A stretch of DNA of 31,057 nucleotides from Purshia tridentata (GCA_003254885.1 QANT01003982.1:1-31057), one strand, 5' to 3'; numbered from the stretch's first letter, positions 21,406 to 31,057 are shown. The notes: generated from the sequence alone by a model not told the origin. Numbers and translations are program-made.

Positions 21406-22083
21406 CTATACGTTGTCACCCCTGCAAGCATATATGTCCAAAGCTAAGCTGAGCCGGAACCAACCAATCTTTTCCTGTGTGCACCCGTCAAGAGGCTTGC
21501 CAACAGATAAGAACTCAATAAACTTCACGGTAAAGATCCCACAATCGCCCCTGAAATGAGAAGGCCCAAAACAATTTTTAAATGCATACGTTAAACCGGA
21601 GGCCAGCCACAGGAAGTAATACACATGCATGTTAATACGCAAACATAATAATTGAATGCATTAATGGCACGTTCACCCGTTCATCTGTTGAGGAACATCG
21701 GCCATGCGTTCCACGGGCCATGGCTCCCCATCACAAACCAACTTAGGACGGTGAGCATAGAACCTAGCCTGTCTAAGAATGGCTGGTAGCAATATAGACA
21801 GAGGCCGCAATGCATTCTCTATTTTGCGATCTGCATGGAGCTCGACATTCGAATCGTACACATATAGTCTACGAGTCAGGAGGTCAATGGCCACAGCACA
21901 CCAATGTTTCCCAGAGATATTTAGTGGAGAGAAGACCGTGTCCAGCCCAAACCATGGCTGACTGTAAGGTGGGTTCGAGCCAGCCACAAAGCGGAGCAAG
22001 CCAATGGGAATTGCTGACGGTTTTGATTTTGCTGCCCTTGTCCGTTGCCTTTTGGAAGGTGCGAACAACATAGTCACGAGGTG
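21406..22083 (-). pseudogene. C48 protease core of the right Ulp1 gene
   Basis: The catalytic residues are all present: His in GKHWCAVAIDL (plus-strand 21904-21906), Asp in YVYDSNVEL (21853-21855), Gln in VPQQMN, and Cys in GDCGIFTVKF (21541-21543). No stop interrupts either exon. The C-terminus is a few residues different from the left copy (CRGDNV against REAIM). The N-terminal part of exon 7 carries a basic stretch (KRQRTRAAKSK). Confidence 0.87.
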
Positions 22084-22559
22084 CTGCAAGAGTAGGAAAC
22101 GACATATTATGCAGCACCATTTTACCATAACCACACAATTCACTCACCCAAGCCATGCAGTGACTAAAAGCATGCAAGTGCAAATGTACAGCAAACGTGC
22201 AGACAACAAATAGGCAACGTTGACTTGCACCAGTATGGTCATGCGTATAACAAGACATTACAAGATCAACTACAACTTGCCTCTGCATGGCAGCAAAATG
22301 GATACAATTTACAAGAGTAGCTGAGGGCTTGCAACGTGGTTTACACCAAAGATGGCTATGGTTTGCCTTGTTTGCTTAAACTCACTAGAATTTAAAATAA
22401 TACGCACACTATGCAGCCACCAGTTAACATATAGAGATAATGAAATTTTCTGAAGTGCAGACATCTCATTTTTAAACACTTGCCGGAAGATAGGCAAATG
22501 GTGAACAAATAACAGACAAATTGTAGACACAAACTTGTTAAAACAACTTGTGAACATAG

Positions 22560-22713
22560 GTGGACAACAAGCGGCCAACAAATGGACAACAAGTGGACAA
22601 CAAGTAGACAACAAGCGGCCAACAAGTGGACATAGGGTGGACAACAATTGCCGGACAGGGGGACAAAAGATGGACTAAATTGGACAAAAAGTGGACAGGG
22701 ATGGACAGCCACA
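22560..22713. repeat. 11-bp phased GTGGACAACAA array in intron 6 of right Ulp1
   Basis: Eight successive 11-bp units run from 22560 to 22647 (GTGGACAACAA, GCGGCCAACAA, ATGGACAACAA, GTAGACAACAA and so on) and then fade to about 22713. Intron 6 of the left gene (about 5505-5560) shows a decayed 11-bp series on the same register of TTGTC words. Confidence 0.9.
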
Positions 22714-24136
22714 AATCAAAAGTTGAAAAACACATCTTTTGTGTCCACATGCTGTCCATCATTTGTCCATTATTTATTAATTTTCAAAAATGTTCGAGTA
22801 CGTATCTGGACAAGAATGCTGTAGACATAATATTCAAATATTGACACTCAACACGTGCGGATGCTTATCGGGAAAACACAGTCAACGGTCGTCCACCTCG
22901 TACCGAAAACGTCCGGGTCATCCAACTGCCGCCTCCGTAGCAGTAACAATGTTGTTTCTATGTGCTGCAACACATTATTTACACCACATTTCTAAACAGT
23001 GAGGCATAGTAGGATCAGAATTTAATTTAATTATATGCAATTTGTTAAGTACAATGAGATTTTAAAAAAAATTAATAACGTTAGCTTACGTCTATGCCAA
23101 TCCACGATGCAGGAGTGAGGAGGTGATGCATGAACTTCCGGTCAAAAATCAGACCGTTGCCAACGTGCAGCGTCTCACTGAAACAAGTATAACACGAACC
23201 AAGCACTGAATAAAATATGCATATGCACCATATCTTTCAAATGAGAGGGAAAAGGGGTGTTGCAAATGGATACCTGGGGTTTGCATCCCAATAATGGAGG
23301 AAGGTGAGGAAGTCATTGATGATACCCAAAGCCTCATATTGACCAGGAGGACTAGGCTTCACTGGCTCATGCCCAGTCTTCCGCTTCTTGGACGTATCAA
23401 TAAAAGGCGACTTCAATTTATTGGCTCGCTTCTTGGTTCTGAGGCCGCGACCCCCAACGGCCATGCTTGTCGAATATGTCGACGCAACATTTGAGCAACT
23501 AGTGATTTCAATAGAATCATCGCCTGCTGGGCCACCCTCCTCCTCGTCGTGCTCAGAGGATGCTGTACCTGCAGGATCGTCTTTCCACTTCCCAACTACC
23601 TGGCAGATTTGTTGGTAAACATCAATGTAGTTATCATCACAAATTGCAAGGGGAACAGCCGCTGCATTAGTGTTGCAACATATAAGCGGGAGTTCTTGGG
23701 CCTCATCTGCTACCACATATGATTTTGCTATGGTGGCAACCTTCTCCATGGGATCGGCTATGGACTCGTCAATAGGAAGCTTGACATTGTCCCGCTTCAC
23801 TTCTTTCGTGGGGAGGGAGGGTCCAGGGACGGTGTTTGCTCCTGCCAAGTTGTGGAGTCCAAAGTCTTCAGAACCAAGCGGACCGTCATCTTCTTCATTG
23901 CAAGCGTGCACTGGCTCGTCAGTTGGGCAGCCTGTAGTGGGATTCCCATGTGGGGCCTCCCCAGGAATCCGAGGTTCATCAGACTGGGCCCTGGCTGGAG
24001 GCGCCAACATGCGCTTCACCTCAGTCAATAAACCCTTGACCTCTTGCATTTTAGCCTTCACCTCGGCCATCACTTCATTCCTCACTTGCATGAGGTCTCT
24101 TTGAAACCTCTCAGAAAATGCCTCCATCAGTGCGAC

Positions 24137-24522
24137 CTAGGAAAGCAATTAACTTATCAGGTCAGTTAAAATGATAAACAATCAACTTTTTCAAAACCTA
24201 TAGACAACGCCAAGTAGTGTACAGGCAGTAGACACATCATGGACAAGCCAGGAGTAGCCAGGAAAGCCATATAATGTGTCCACCATTTGTCTACTCTTTT
24301 TACATCACATGTCCACCGCTTGTAAACAAGCACAGTGTGACATATTATAAATTGTAAAATTCAGTGCTTTAAAATGAAAACCTGAAAGGGTTAACCATAG
24401 TGGTTAATCCAGGAAAGTTGAAATGATAGCCTAATCAGTAACAAAACACTCTAGCTATATTCAGCCCCTACATTTCAGATTCACAGGGTGATTTCACTAA
24501 ATATATAGAAATGTAGGCTTAC
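24137..24522 (-). other. Intron 3 of right Ulp1 with TGTCCAC words
   Basis: Intron between exons 3 and 4. It holds GTGTACAGGCAGTAGACA and TGTCCACCATTTG words that recall the MITE-like segment in the matching intron of the left copy, which suggests that segment was present before the two arms diverged, or inserted twice. Confidence 0.45.
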
Positions 24523-24717
24523 AAGAGTGGAGTCTCGCGCCTGGTTAGGGACCGTGGGGTGCGAAGCATTGGCAGCGAACGTTGTTCCACCTACTGCTTC
24601 GTTGTTTTCAGCATTCAACCTTTGCTCTTCAAGGTCAGGCTCATTCCATCGCCGATCCCAATATGCGGCAGACTTCTCCTGTGCTGAGGGCTCAATCACA
24701 TGCAGGTCCAAGTCTTC

Positions 24718-25543
24718 CTGCAAACCCAAAGAACACCGCATTAGCTTCCTTATCTGACAATCAAGTATATGAAAGTTGCAACCAGCAATTAAGATAGAAA
24801 AAATTATATTCACGTGTTTTGGATAAACTGCAGCATGTTCAAACAGACACATGTAAGCAATCAGTCCATCAGAAGGGAGGTGCTACCATTTTATAAAGTG
24901 TGTGGACGAGGACAAACTGTGGACAGAGTGCAGACAATGTGTCGTCGAACAAGAGCAAAAGTTTCGACACTTCATTTGTCACTGCACCATCAAACTATGT
25001 ATATATACACAAACTATATCTGCTATATTGCATTATATAAGCAAAATTTATATAATTCAATATTCCAAAACCAAAATAGCCTTAATTACTGTTTAGGCCG
25101 ATTCATTAATATAGATTCCATTCGCACGAAACAAACTCATTCATTCAATTAATTTGATTCTTTGAGTGGTCAGCAACGCTGAGCCAAAAAATTGATTATC
25201 CCACCCTCGGGTGCCATATAAGCAACTTACCAAGTAAGATTAGAGCCAATTGCACATTGATTAAAGATTTATTTTACTATTAGGCAGTGTAGTCTCTAAA
25301 TTTATCTTAATAGGCAGATTTTTCAATCATACGACTCCAAAAAACATAAATCAGATCGATTAAAAACCTAAATGAAAACAGAAGCATGTACTAATTGATT
25401 GAAACCAAAACCGTTACTAAGTACGACAAATCAACCAACCGCAGGTATAATAATAAATAGTTGCAAACCAAAAAAATACCGAGTTAGCTTCATTTTCTGG
25501 CATTAAAGCATAGGCTGTGAGATGCACGTGTGTCATAGCTTAC
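24718..25543 (-). other. Intron 2 of right Ulp1, enlarged
   Basis: The intron is about 826 bp, against 210 bp in the left copy. At about 24885-24950 it contains one arm of a hairpin-family unit (ATAAAGTGTGTGGACGAGG then GTGGACAGAGTGCAGACAATG). The rest is AT-rich without coding signal. Confidence 0.55.
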
Positions 25544-26688
25544 CTCATCAAATATAAGCACACTGGTCATCAGCTGCTTAAAGGACATGCCACCAGAGTT
25601 CCGCCACCGTAAAATGCGGGGAAGAGCATCACTTGAAACCCTAATAGCATCACCGGCAGAGGACAAGCTGGGAAGACATTCATAAGCCCAGACCTAGGAG
25701 ATAAAACACCAGTGGTATCAGAGCATGTTCGACAATTTTACAATACATCACAATCAGACCACCCGGCAAAAACAAGTAAATGTACTAACTCGTTACCTGC
25801 AGTGCTAAAGGGAAGCCAGTCAGTTCGTAATCAATCGATTTTTTCCCTTCACGCTCAGCCCTTTCATACCGATATTGGAAATTTAGAAGTCTAAATGCCT
25901 CCATCGTCGAAGCATAGGAAACTGTACCCCAAGGGAAATTACAAAAATCTTCCACGTTCTCAACAAGCTTTAGGAACCGAAGGTCGATGATGTTGCTCTT
26001 TTGTTTTCCCACCAAGACAAAGTTTAAAAAATACAGCAGCCCGAACCTATATCTATCCTCGCTGTCCTGGCAGGAATGAAACACTACATCTAGCTCATTC
26101 CTCGTCACAGCCTTTCGGTTGGGGAAATATGTTGCCTTCAGACGATAGGCTTCATTCATCTCTTCCACTGTTGGGTAACTGTTGAAGTCTATTTCCGGTT
26201 GCGGCCCAAAAGAAAGCCCCGTTATAAGGGCAAACTCTCTCTTCCCAAACCGCACAACATGCCGGTTCGAAAGCATCATGACCATGCCACCGCCGTGGTC
26301 ATCTTCGCAGTGCACCTGCCGAAGTAGCAGCTCGTGCACAAGTGGTGCACTGAACGTAAACTGGTCCTCAACAGCAAGGAAGTGGCCAAAACAACTGCCA
26401 CGGAATCTATCCATTTCTTCAGCTGTGAACCTGTCCCTTAATGTTCAGATGCCCTCAGTCAGCAGTGACCGACAATTGATCCTGGCAGAGTGCGGAGGGC
26501 ATTTGCACTTCAATTCATACTTCGACCCTCCCAACATCTGAAAAGATGTGGACAAACATTAATTTGCAGACATAGTGTAGCCAATTTGTAAACAAATTGT
26601 GGACAAAATTGAAAAACTTTCTGACTATTTGCAGACAATGTGTAAACAATAGGTAGACAATGGGTGGAAGATATCTGGACAATGAAAG

Positions 26689-26787
26689 GACAATGTGTGG
26701 ACAATGTGTTGACAATGTGTGGACAATGTGTGGACAATGTGCGGACAATGTGTGGACAATGTGTGGACAATGTGCGGACAATGTGTG
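26689..26787. repeat. Nearly perfect 11-bp GACAATGTGTG array, nine units
   Basis: Nine consecutive units of exactly 11 bp start at 26689. Six read GACAATGTGTG; the others are GACAATGTGTT (26700) and GACAATGTGCG (26733, 26766). More degenerate units continue towards 26550. It lies just upstream of the start of the right Ulp1 gene, opposite the 2284-2360 array. Confidence 0.95.
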
Positions 26788-27543
26788 GACAGCATTCCAA
26801 TACTTGCTAGCGCATTAATCCTCGACAGCATAAGTGCATCTCATGCCCTCAAATGTAATCATGTCAATGACTGTAAGACAACAAGGACAGTCCCAAAAGC
26901 CAACAACAGTCCTACATAAAGTACGGTACGGATTTAGGGGAGATGACAACATTGGATTATTTGAAAAATTATCTAACAACGCAATTATTTTGGCTTGCAT
27001 CTTCTTTGAAATCATGTACTATATCCTACAAGATAAGCCAGATTATCCATTACCAAAATGGAATGATTTATATACCAATCTGTGGATAAACTAAAACAAT
27101 GCCATATATGTACATACTGCCATAAGTTGCATGGCACAATATCATGAGTTTCAAATGCAAGAGAAATCATTGGGAAACCTGTCTTGCATCTTCTGCATAT
27201 ATGTCTTTAACCATAATTACATATTTGTACAACTCTCAGACCAATTGACAGATTATACAAGAAAAGAACATATTTGTATATCTTGCTAAGTTTAATCCCA
27301 TTTTCAAATATGACGCCAAGCAAAAAACTTGTTTTTTTCAACTTCTGTCAGTTAAACACCAACTTCTCAAACAAAAAAGAAAAGCCCAAAACAGAAAAAA
27401 CCCCAAAACAGAAAAACCCCAAATGAGAGTCCCAGTGAACTCTCCACAAAACATCCACTCTTCCAACCCAAAACCCGACCTTAAATGCAACAAAGTCAAC
27501 AACAAAGTTAAAAAAACAGACCTTCCCGCCAAAAATCAGCAGA
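26770..27543 (-). repeat. Right terminal inverted repeat of the large MULE, truncated
   Basis: The reverse complement of about 27420-27543 matches 1577-1700 (TTTTTGGCGGGAAGGTC, TTTTGGGTTGG, GTGGATGTTTTGTGGAGAG all shared). The reverse complement of about 26770-27050 matches about 2020-2300 (AGGATATAGTA.., TGACATGAT.ACATTTGAGGGC, AGATGCACTTATGC). The outermost 430 bp present on the left are missing here. The match stops at 27543, where TNP2 coding sequence begins. Confidence 0.85.
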
Positions 27544-28140
27544 CATAGGCATATACCTAGAGCCATTGGTGGATGAGCTTAATAAACATTGGGAGATTGG
27601 TGTTCAGACATATGACGTTGCCAATTTTGAAAGTTTCAACATGCAAGCTGCTTTGTTGTGGACTATTAATGATTTTCCCGCTTATGCTAATCTGTCTGGG
27701 TGGAGTACCAAATGTAAATTTGCCTATCCACAATGCCATGGAGGTACAGAGTCCTAATTCTTATCTAGGGGTCGCAAGCACTGTTATTTGGGTCATCGTC
27801 GATTCCTGCCTGAAAACCATCGCTTTCGAAGGGAGAAATATGCATTCAATGGGGAAAGCGAATGTAGGACAGCACCAGTACCCTTAACAGGTGCTGAATG
27901 TTTGGAAGAACTATCAACACTTTCATTCCAGTTTGGGAAGAAGCAAAGAAAACCAGTGTCTCGAAAACGAAGAAGTGATGGCACTTTTATTGAGTATTCG
28001 GGTCCTTGGAAAAAACATAGTATATTTTTCAAGCTACCTTATTGGAAATATAACCTTCTCCGCCACAATTTAGATGTGATGCATATTGAAAAAAATGTGT
28101 GTGTGACAATATTATTGGCACCTCCTTGGATTGGATGGAA
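27544..28140 (+). pseudogene. TNP2 domain remnant
   Basis: First frame: LVDELNKHWEIGVQTYD.. and WTINDFPAYANLSGWSTK, both characteristic of TNP2. A frameshift near 27740 then leads to GHRRFLPENHRFRREKYAF and, later, SIFFKLPYWKYNLLRHNLD followed by VMHIEKNVC, the most conserved TNP2 block. The end of this block (ILLAPPWIGWKE) is out of frame again. Confidence 0.88.
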
Positions 28141-28345
28141 AGAATAAGGATAGCCTGAATGATAGAGCGGACCTAGAGTTGCTACACTTGAAGCCCGACC
28201 TTCATCTAATTAGACATGGCAGTAAAATTTATCTGCCTCCTGCTGCCTTCACCTTAAATAAGCAAGAGAAGGAGATGTTTTGTTAGGTTTTGAAATCAGT
28301 TAAGATTCCAAATGGCTATTCCTCAACATTGCAAGATGCATATAT

Positions 28346-28681
28346 GTGAAAGAGAGAAAAATTGTTGGGCTGAAAAGTCATGATTGTCATGTTCTTTTAC
28401 AGCACTTAGTCCCGCTAGCTGTTAGATGTGTTTTGCCAAAAGGGGTGGCTTCAATTATTCTTGAGATTTGTACTTTTTTCAAGAATGTTTGTGCCAAGGC
28501 AGCCACCAGAAAAGACTTCCTTGCTTTGAATTCACTTATCACTCTAGCATTGTGTCAATTAGAGCATATCATGCCTCCTACCTTTTTCAATGTCATGGTT
28601 CATTTGCCAATCCACCTTGCAAGTGAAGCTGCTATTGGGGGACGGGTGCAATACAGGTGGATGTATCCGATTAAGAGGTAA
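28346..28681 (+). pseudogene. DUF4218 region remnant
   Basis: The frame reads GLKSHDCHVLLQHLVPLAVR, then LEHIMPPTFFNVMVHLPIHL and GGRVQYRWMYPIKR, typical DUF4218 blocks. After an intron-like gap, about 28810-29030 continues with KGYLVDECLSFCSMYLKD and later LMHCCILFNCCEVDSY in the matching C-terminal order. Stops occur upstream at about 28284 and 28348. Confidence 0.87.
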
Positions 28682-29374
28682 AACAAGTATCTCTATGTTA
28701 TTGCACTAATCTGTATGAATCTACTTGAATTTGAATTGTTTCTATTATTGCTTACACTCACAATCCCATGATATATTGGCCAGGTATTTGCATACATTAA
28801 AAAAATTATGTTAGGAACAAAAGCAAGCCAGAAGGTAGTATAGCTAAGGGTTACCTTGTTGATGAATGCTTATCATTTTGCTCGATGTACTTAAAAGATG
28901 TAGACACGCGTGGCAACCAAGTCGGTAGAAATAACTACGATGGTGAAAACATGGTGCGTGAAGGTTTTGCCATTTTTCATGGTCAAGGCGAAAGGAAGGG
29001 GGCTGGGGCATCTTTTTACGTTGACCATGCCCTGTGAGAGCTCATGCATTGTTGCATCTTGTTTAATTGTTGCGAAGTTGACTCATATGTCAAGTAAAAT
29101 CACTTTCCAAATGTAAATTGCACATCTGAATTTATACCATAATCTCCATTTTTTAAATGTATCTTCTATTTATTTTCCATGTCTAGTGACCACCAGCATA
29201 CTATCTGGGCTGCATGAGGTCACCGAACAACATACGAAGCCGATTTCTAGGCAGATAACTCTTTCACCACCCATTTCAAACACCGTGTAAGTGTTAATAT
29301 CATGTATCTTCTTATTAAAACAGAGGAAAAATTTGATTCTGATCTAGTGCTTGGCCTATTTTTAGATAAACCAA

Positions 29375-29944
29375 TTGTTGGATAGTGGTGAGGAAATTCA
29401 TGCAGACTTGGTTGCACTCTCAATTGGTCCAAGTCAGTGGGCCAAAAGGTACAGGAGCTTTGTTGTCAATGGTTTCCGTTTTCGAATAAAGGAGGTAGAT
29501 GTGCGCAAGAGGAACCAGAATAGTGGGGTTTTTGTGGTGGCTAACACTAATAGCTATGCAAGTGCTCATGACAAAAATCCAAGGGTACGATTGGTTGGCT
29601 ATTTTGGTGTGTTGACAGACATTATCAAGCTAGACTATGGAGATGGTCACACAGTTGTGTTATTTGATTGTGAGTGGGCTCATACGACTGCAGGGGTAAA
29701 AAAAGACAATTTTGGATTCAAATTAGTTAACTTTTCTAAACTGATGGACACCACAGACACATTTGTACCTGCTTGTAAAACCTTGCAAGTATTCTATGTT
29801 CCTGATCCAATTGCGAACGCTTGGCGAGTAGTCGTCAATGCTCAGTCGCGTGACATGTATGACATGGATATCATCAACACTGGGGACATATGTGCGGACC
29901 AAAGATTGGATGCAAGCCCTAATGACTCATCTATTCAACCCTGA
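29375..29944 (+). pseudogene. DUF4216 region of the CACTA protein, open
   Basis: A long open frame contains YRSFVVNGFRFRIKEVDVR, VRLVGYFGVLTDIIKLDYGD, TVVLFDCEWAHT and TLQVFYVPDPIANAWRVVV, the standard DUF4216 series. It ends at TGA 29942-29944. This is the best-preserved part of the CACTA gene. The frame is open for some bases upstream of 29375, so the first ATG here is probably not a real start. Confidence 0.88.
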
Positions 29945-30343
29945 ATTGACATTGAGGGCACAACAATGGATCGACCTTTAACCCCACCCCATGATAGCTT
30001 ATGATCTTGGTTGTCTATGTCTCCATATCCTTAATTTATAGATAGAAAGAACAAGTTGTAGTTCAAGGAACTATTCTTACTTCTTGTAACAAAACTTTAT
30101 TTATGTTATATATTAAAAGAACTCTAAGATCTAATGATCCTTCTCTTGTCAAGTGTGTGAGCATAGTAATTTATAAACATAGTGTGTAATCTGATGGAGT
30201 TTTTATTTAGCATGATTGTTTGACGTTAAACTGTGAACATCATATATGGCTCTTCTTTAGTGCAAGTGTTGTTTGACCAGTCCCACATTTTACTATTGGT
30301 TTTCCAACCATATCTCTTTTGCTCGTTAGCATCGGATCATGAC
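29945..30343. other. 3' flank of the CACTA remnant
   Basis: AT-rich, no coding signal, no recognisable CACTA terminus or subterminal repeats. It passes into the satellite near 30344. Confidence 0.5.
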
Positions 30344-31057
30344 CAAGAGGTCTAAATTCTTCAATGTAGACCGGTTTTTAAATTGGGCCTATTATTCGTG
30401 TAACATCTTGATGTTAATGAAAGGTCTAATTTTTTACTTGACCGATCGTTAAAATAGGGTTGAAATGTGCTGTGGTCTCTGGTGGTTAACGACTGGTCTA
30501 ACTTCTTACCTGACTAGTCGTTAAAATAGGGCTGAAATGGCTGTGGCCTATGGTCGTGAACGACCGGTCTAACTTCTTACCCGACCGGTCATTAAAATGA
30601 GGTTGAAATGTGCTGTGGCCTCTAGTCGTGAACAACCGGCCTCTAGTCGTGAACAACCAATCCAACTTCTTAGCCGATCGGTCATTCAAATGGGGCTGAA
30701 ATGTGCTGTGGCCTCTGGTCGTGAACGATCGGTCTAACTTCTTACCCGACCGGTAGTTAAAATGAGGCTGATTTGCGGTTTCAATGGATGAGCAAACTAC
30801 TGGTCTGAGTAACTGATCCGACCAGTCGCACAAAATAGGCTTAAACATGGTTATAAGCTCAGGTTGTAAATGATCGGTCTAATTAAACCTACGACCAGTC
30901 GATAAAATAGGTTTAGGAATGCAATTTAGTATCGAGGTGTTAACGACTGGTTATAATAATAGTCCGACCGATCGGGAAACCCGATCCAGAATAAGTTATT
31001 GGTCTTGGGTTGCATCCGACTAGTCGGATGAACCATACGACCGGTCAAAGCCTATGT
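30344..31057. repeat. 71-72 bp satellite array rich in GACCGGTC palindromes
   Basis: GGTCTAACTTCTTAC-type words recur at about 30350, 30421, 30491, 30562, 30655 and 30727, a step of 70-72 bp. The 93-bp step between 30562 and 30655 contains a local 21-22 bp duplication (CCTCTAGTCGTGAACAACCG). Each unit has the pattern CGACCGGTCTAACTT then CCCGACCGGTCATTAAAAT then GGCTGAAATGTGCTGTGGCC. Units decay beyond 30780 but the palindromic words (GACCAGTCG, GACTAGTCGG) persist to the window edge, so the array probably extends further. Confidence 0.88.

Larger units (their letters stand above)
21406..26537 (-). pseudogene. Right MULE-borne DUF1985/Ulp1-type protease, 8 exons, nearly intact
   Basis: This is the paralogue of the left Ulp1 gene in opposite orientation. 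Exons (plus-strand coordinates, read right to left): 26537-25797, 25693-25544, 24717-24523, 24136-23274, 23177-23090, 22964-22869, 22083-21677, 21550-21406. They sum to 2685 bp, in phase throughout, for about 894 residues. Exon 1 has DUF1985 (FGKREFALITGL). Exon 4 begins with a coiled-coil-like helix (FSERFQRDLMQVRNEVMAEV) and a long acidic linker. Exons 7-8 are the protease. Only two lesions are visible: TGA at 26447-26445 in exon 1, where the left copy has AGA, and the intron-6 donor, which reads ATAAGC where GTAAGC is expected. The start ATG (26537) directly follows TTTTCAG, suggesting a leader intron. Alternative: a working gene that starts downstream of the TGA, for example at Met 26414. 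Confidence 0.88.
27544..29944 (+). pseudogene. CACTA (En/Spm) TNP2-like transposase pseudogene
   Basis: Remains of a CACTA-family transposase, which would cut and paste elements with CACTA ends. It begins inside the TNP2 domain at the MULE junction (IYLEPLVDELNKHW), so its N-terminal half is absent. It continues through the rest of TNP2, a DUF4218 region and a DUF4216 region, the usual order in plant CACTA proteins. Several frameshifts and stops interrupt it: a shift near 27740, another near 28115, TAG and TGA codons around 28284 and 28348, and decay around 29030-29110. No CACTA terminal sequence is seen in the window. Confidence 0.85.

Noticed and set aside
26689..26787. CRISPR-like array
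   Set aside because: Units are contiguous with no unique spacers, and the genome is a plant; simple tandem repeat.
26510..26831. Minus-strand frames with repeated CPHIVHTLSTH-type words
   Set aside because: Three 11-bp units make 33 bp, so the array translates as an 11-residue repeat in every frame. It is a by-product of the DNA repeat.
27530..27545. 27543 as the true right end of the MULE
   Set aside because: The matching left position (1577) is internal, the left side continues to a MULE-type end at 1144, and no 9-bp duplication flanks 1577 and 27543.
30498..30848. Minus-strand open frame across the satellite
   Set aside because: It follows the 71-72 bp repeat and has no domain; a repeat by-product.
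1..31057. tRNA or rRNA genes
   Set aside because: I looked for cloverleaf-like and conserved rRNA words and found none I could support by eye.

Overview
This is nuclear DNA of a flowering plant, probably a eudicot. It has spliced genes with GT-AG introns, large AT-rich non-coding stretches, satellite DNA and only plant-type transposons; the species cannot be named from the sequence. I see no host gene. Nearly everything from about 1.1 to 27.5 kb reads as one very large, decayed Mutator-like element (MULE) of the class that carries a Ulp1-type (C48) cysteine protease gene.

Layout. 1-1143 is an AT-rich flank with no supported gene. 1144-2300 is the left terminal inverted repeat (TIR), starting with a typical MULE end (GGGAAATTGCC). 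2409-6306 (+) is an eight-exon DUF1985/Ulp1 pseudogene with six lesions. 6757-8500 is a quasi-tandem array of hairpin repeats; 8040-8280 is CAATTG/CCCAA low-complexity DNA; 9766-9970 is a 20-bp minisatellite. 11079-13963 (+) is the MuDR-type transposase, broken by an internal 238-bp duplication, stops, a small deletion and one assembly artefact. 14929-15387 is a nested non-autonomous MULE whose own end resembles the end of the large element. 15810-20185 (+) holds two diverged copies of an unrecognised coiled-coil protein (15810 and 19694) and an unrecognised protein with repeated CXC/CX2C motifs (17478-17891). 26537-21406 (-) is a second eight-exon Ulp1 gene, with only two visible lesions. 26770-27543 is the right TIR, cut off and joined directly to a CACTA (En/Spm) TNP2 transposase pseudogene (27544-29944, with DUF4218 and DUF4216). 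About 30344-31057 is a satellite with a 71-72 bp repeat.

How the parts fit. The two Ulp1 genes point inward from the two ends and keep the same exon plan: five of eight exons have identical lengths and a sixth differs by one base. The TIRs are homologous for roughly 0.8 to 1 kb, so the inverted symmetry reaches through the protease genes, with the transposase and small genes in the middle. Both arms, the introns and the spacers are filled with a degenerate GTGGACAA / TTGTCCAC word repeated at an 11-bp period, close to one DNA helical turn. This phased motif is the most unusual signal in the window and is a candidate binding platform for a protein encoded by the element (inference).

Two single N bases (12670, 18243) are each flanked by a near-identical 13-bp direct repeat, a sign of two contig ends joined without merging their overlap. 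One of them creates a false frameshift in the transposase.
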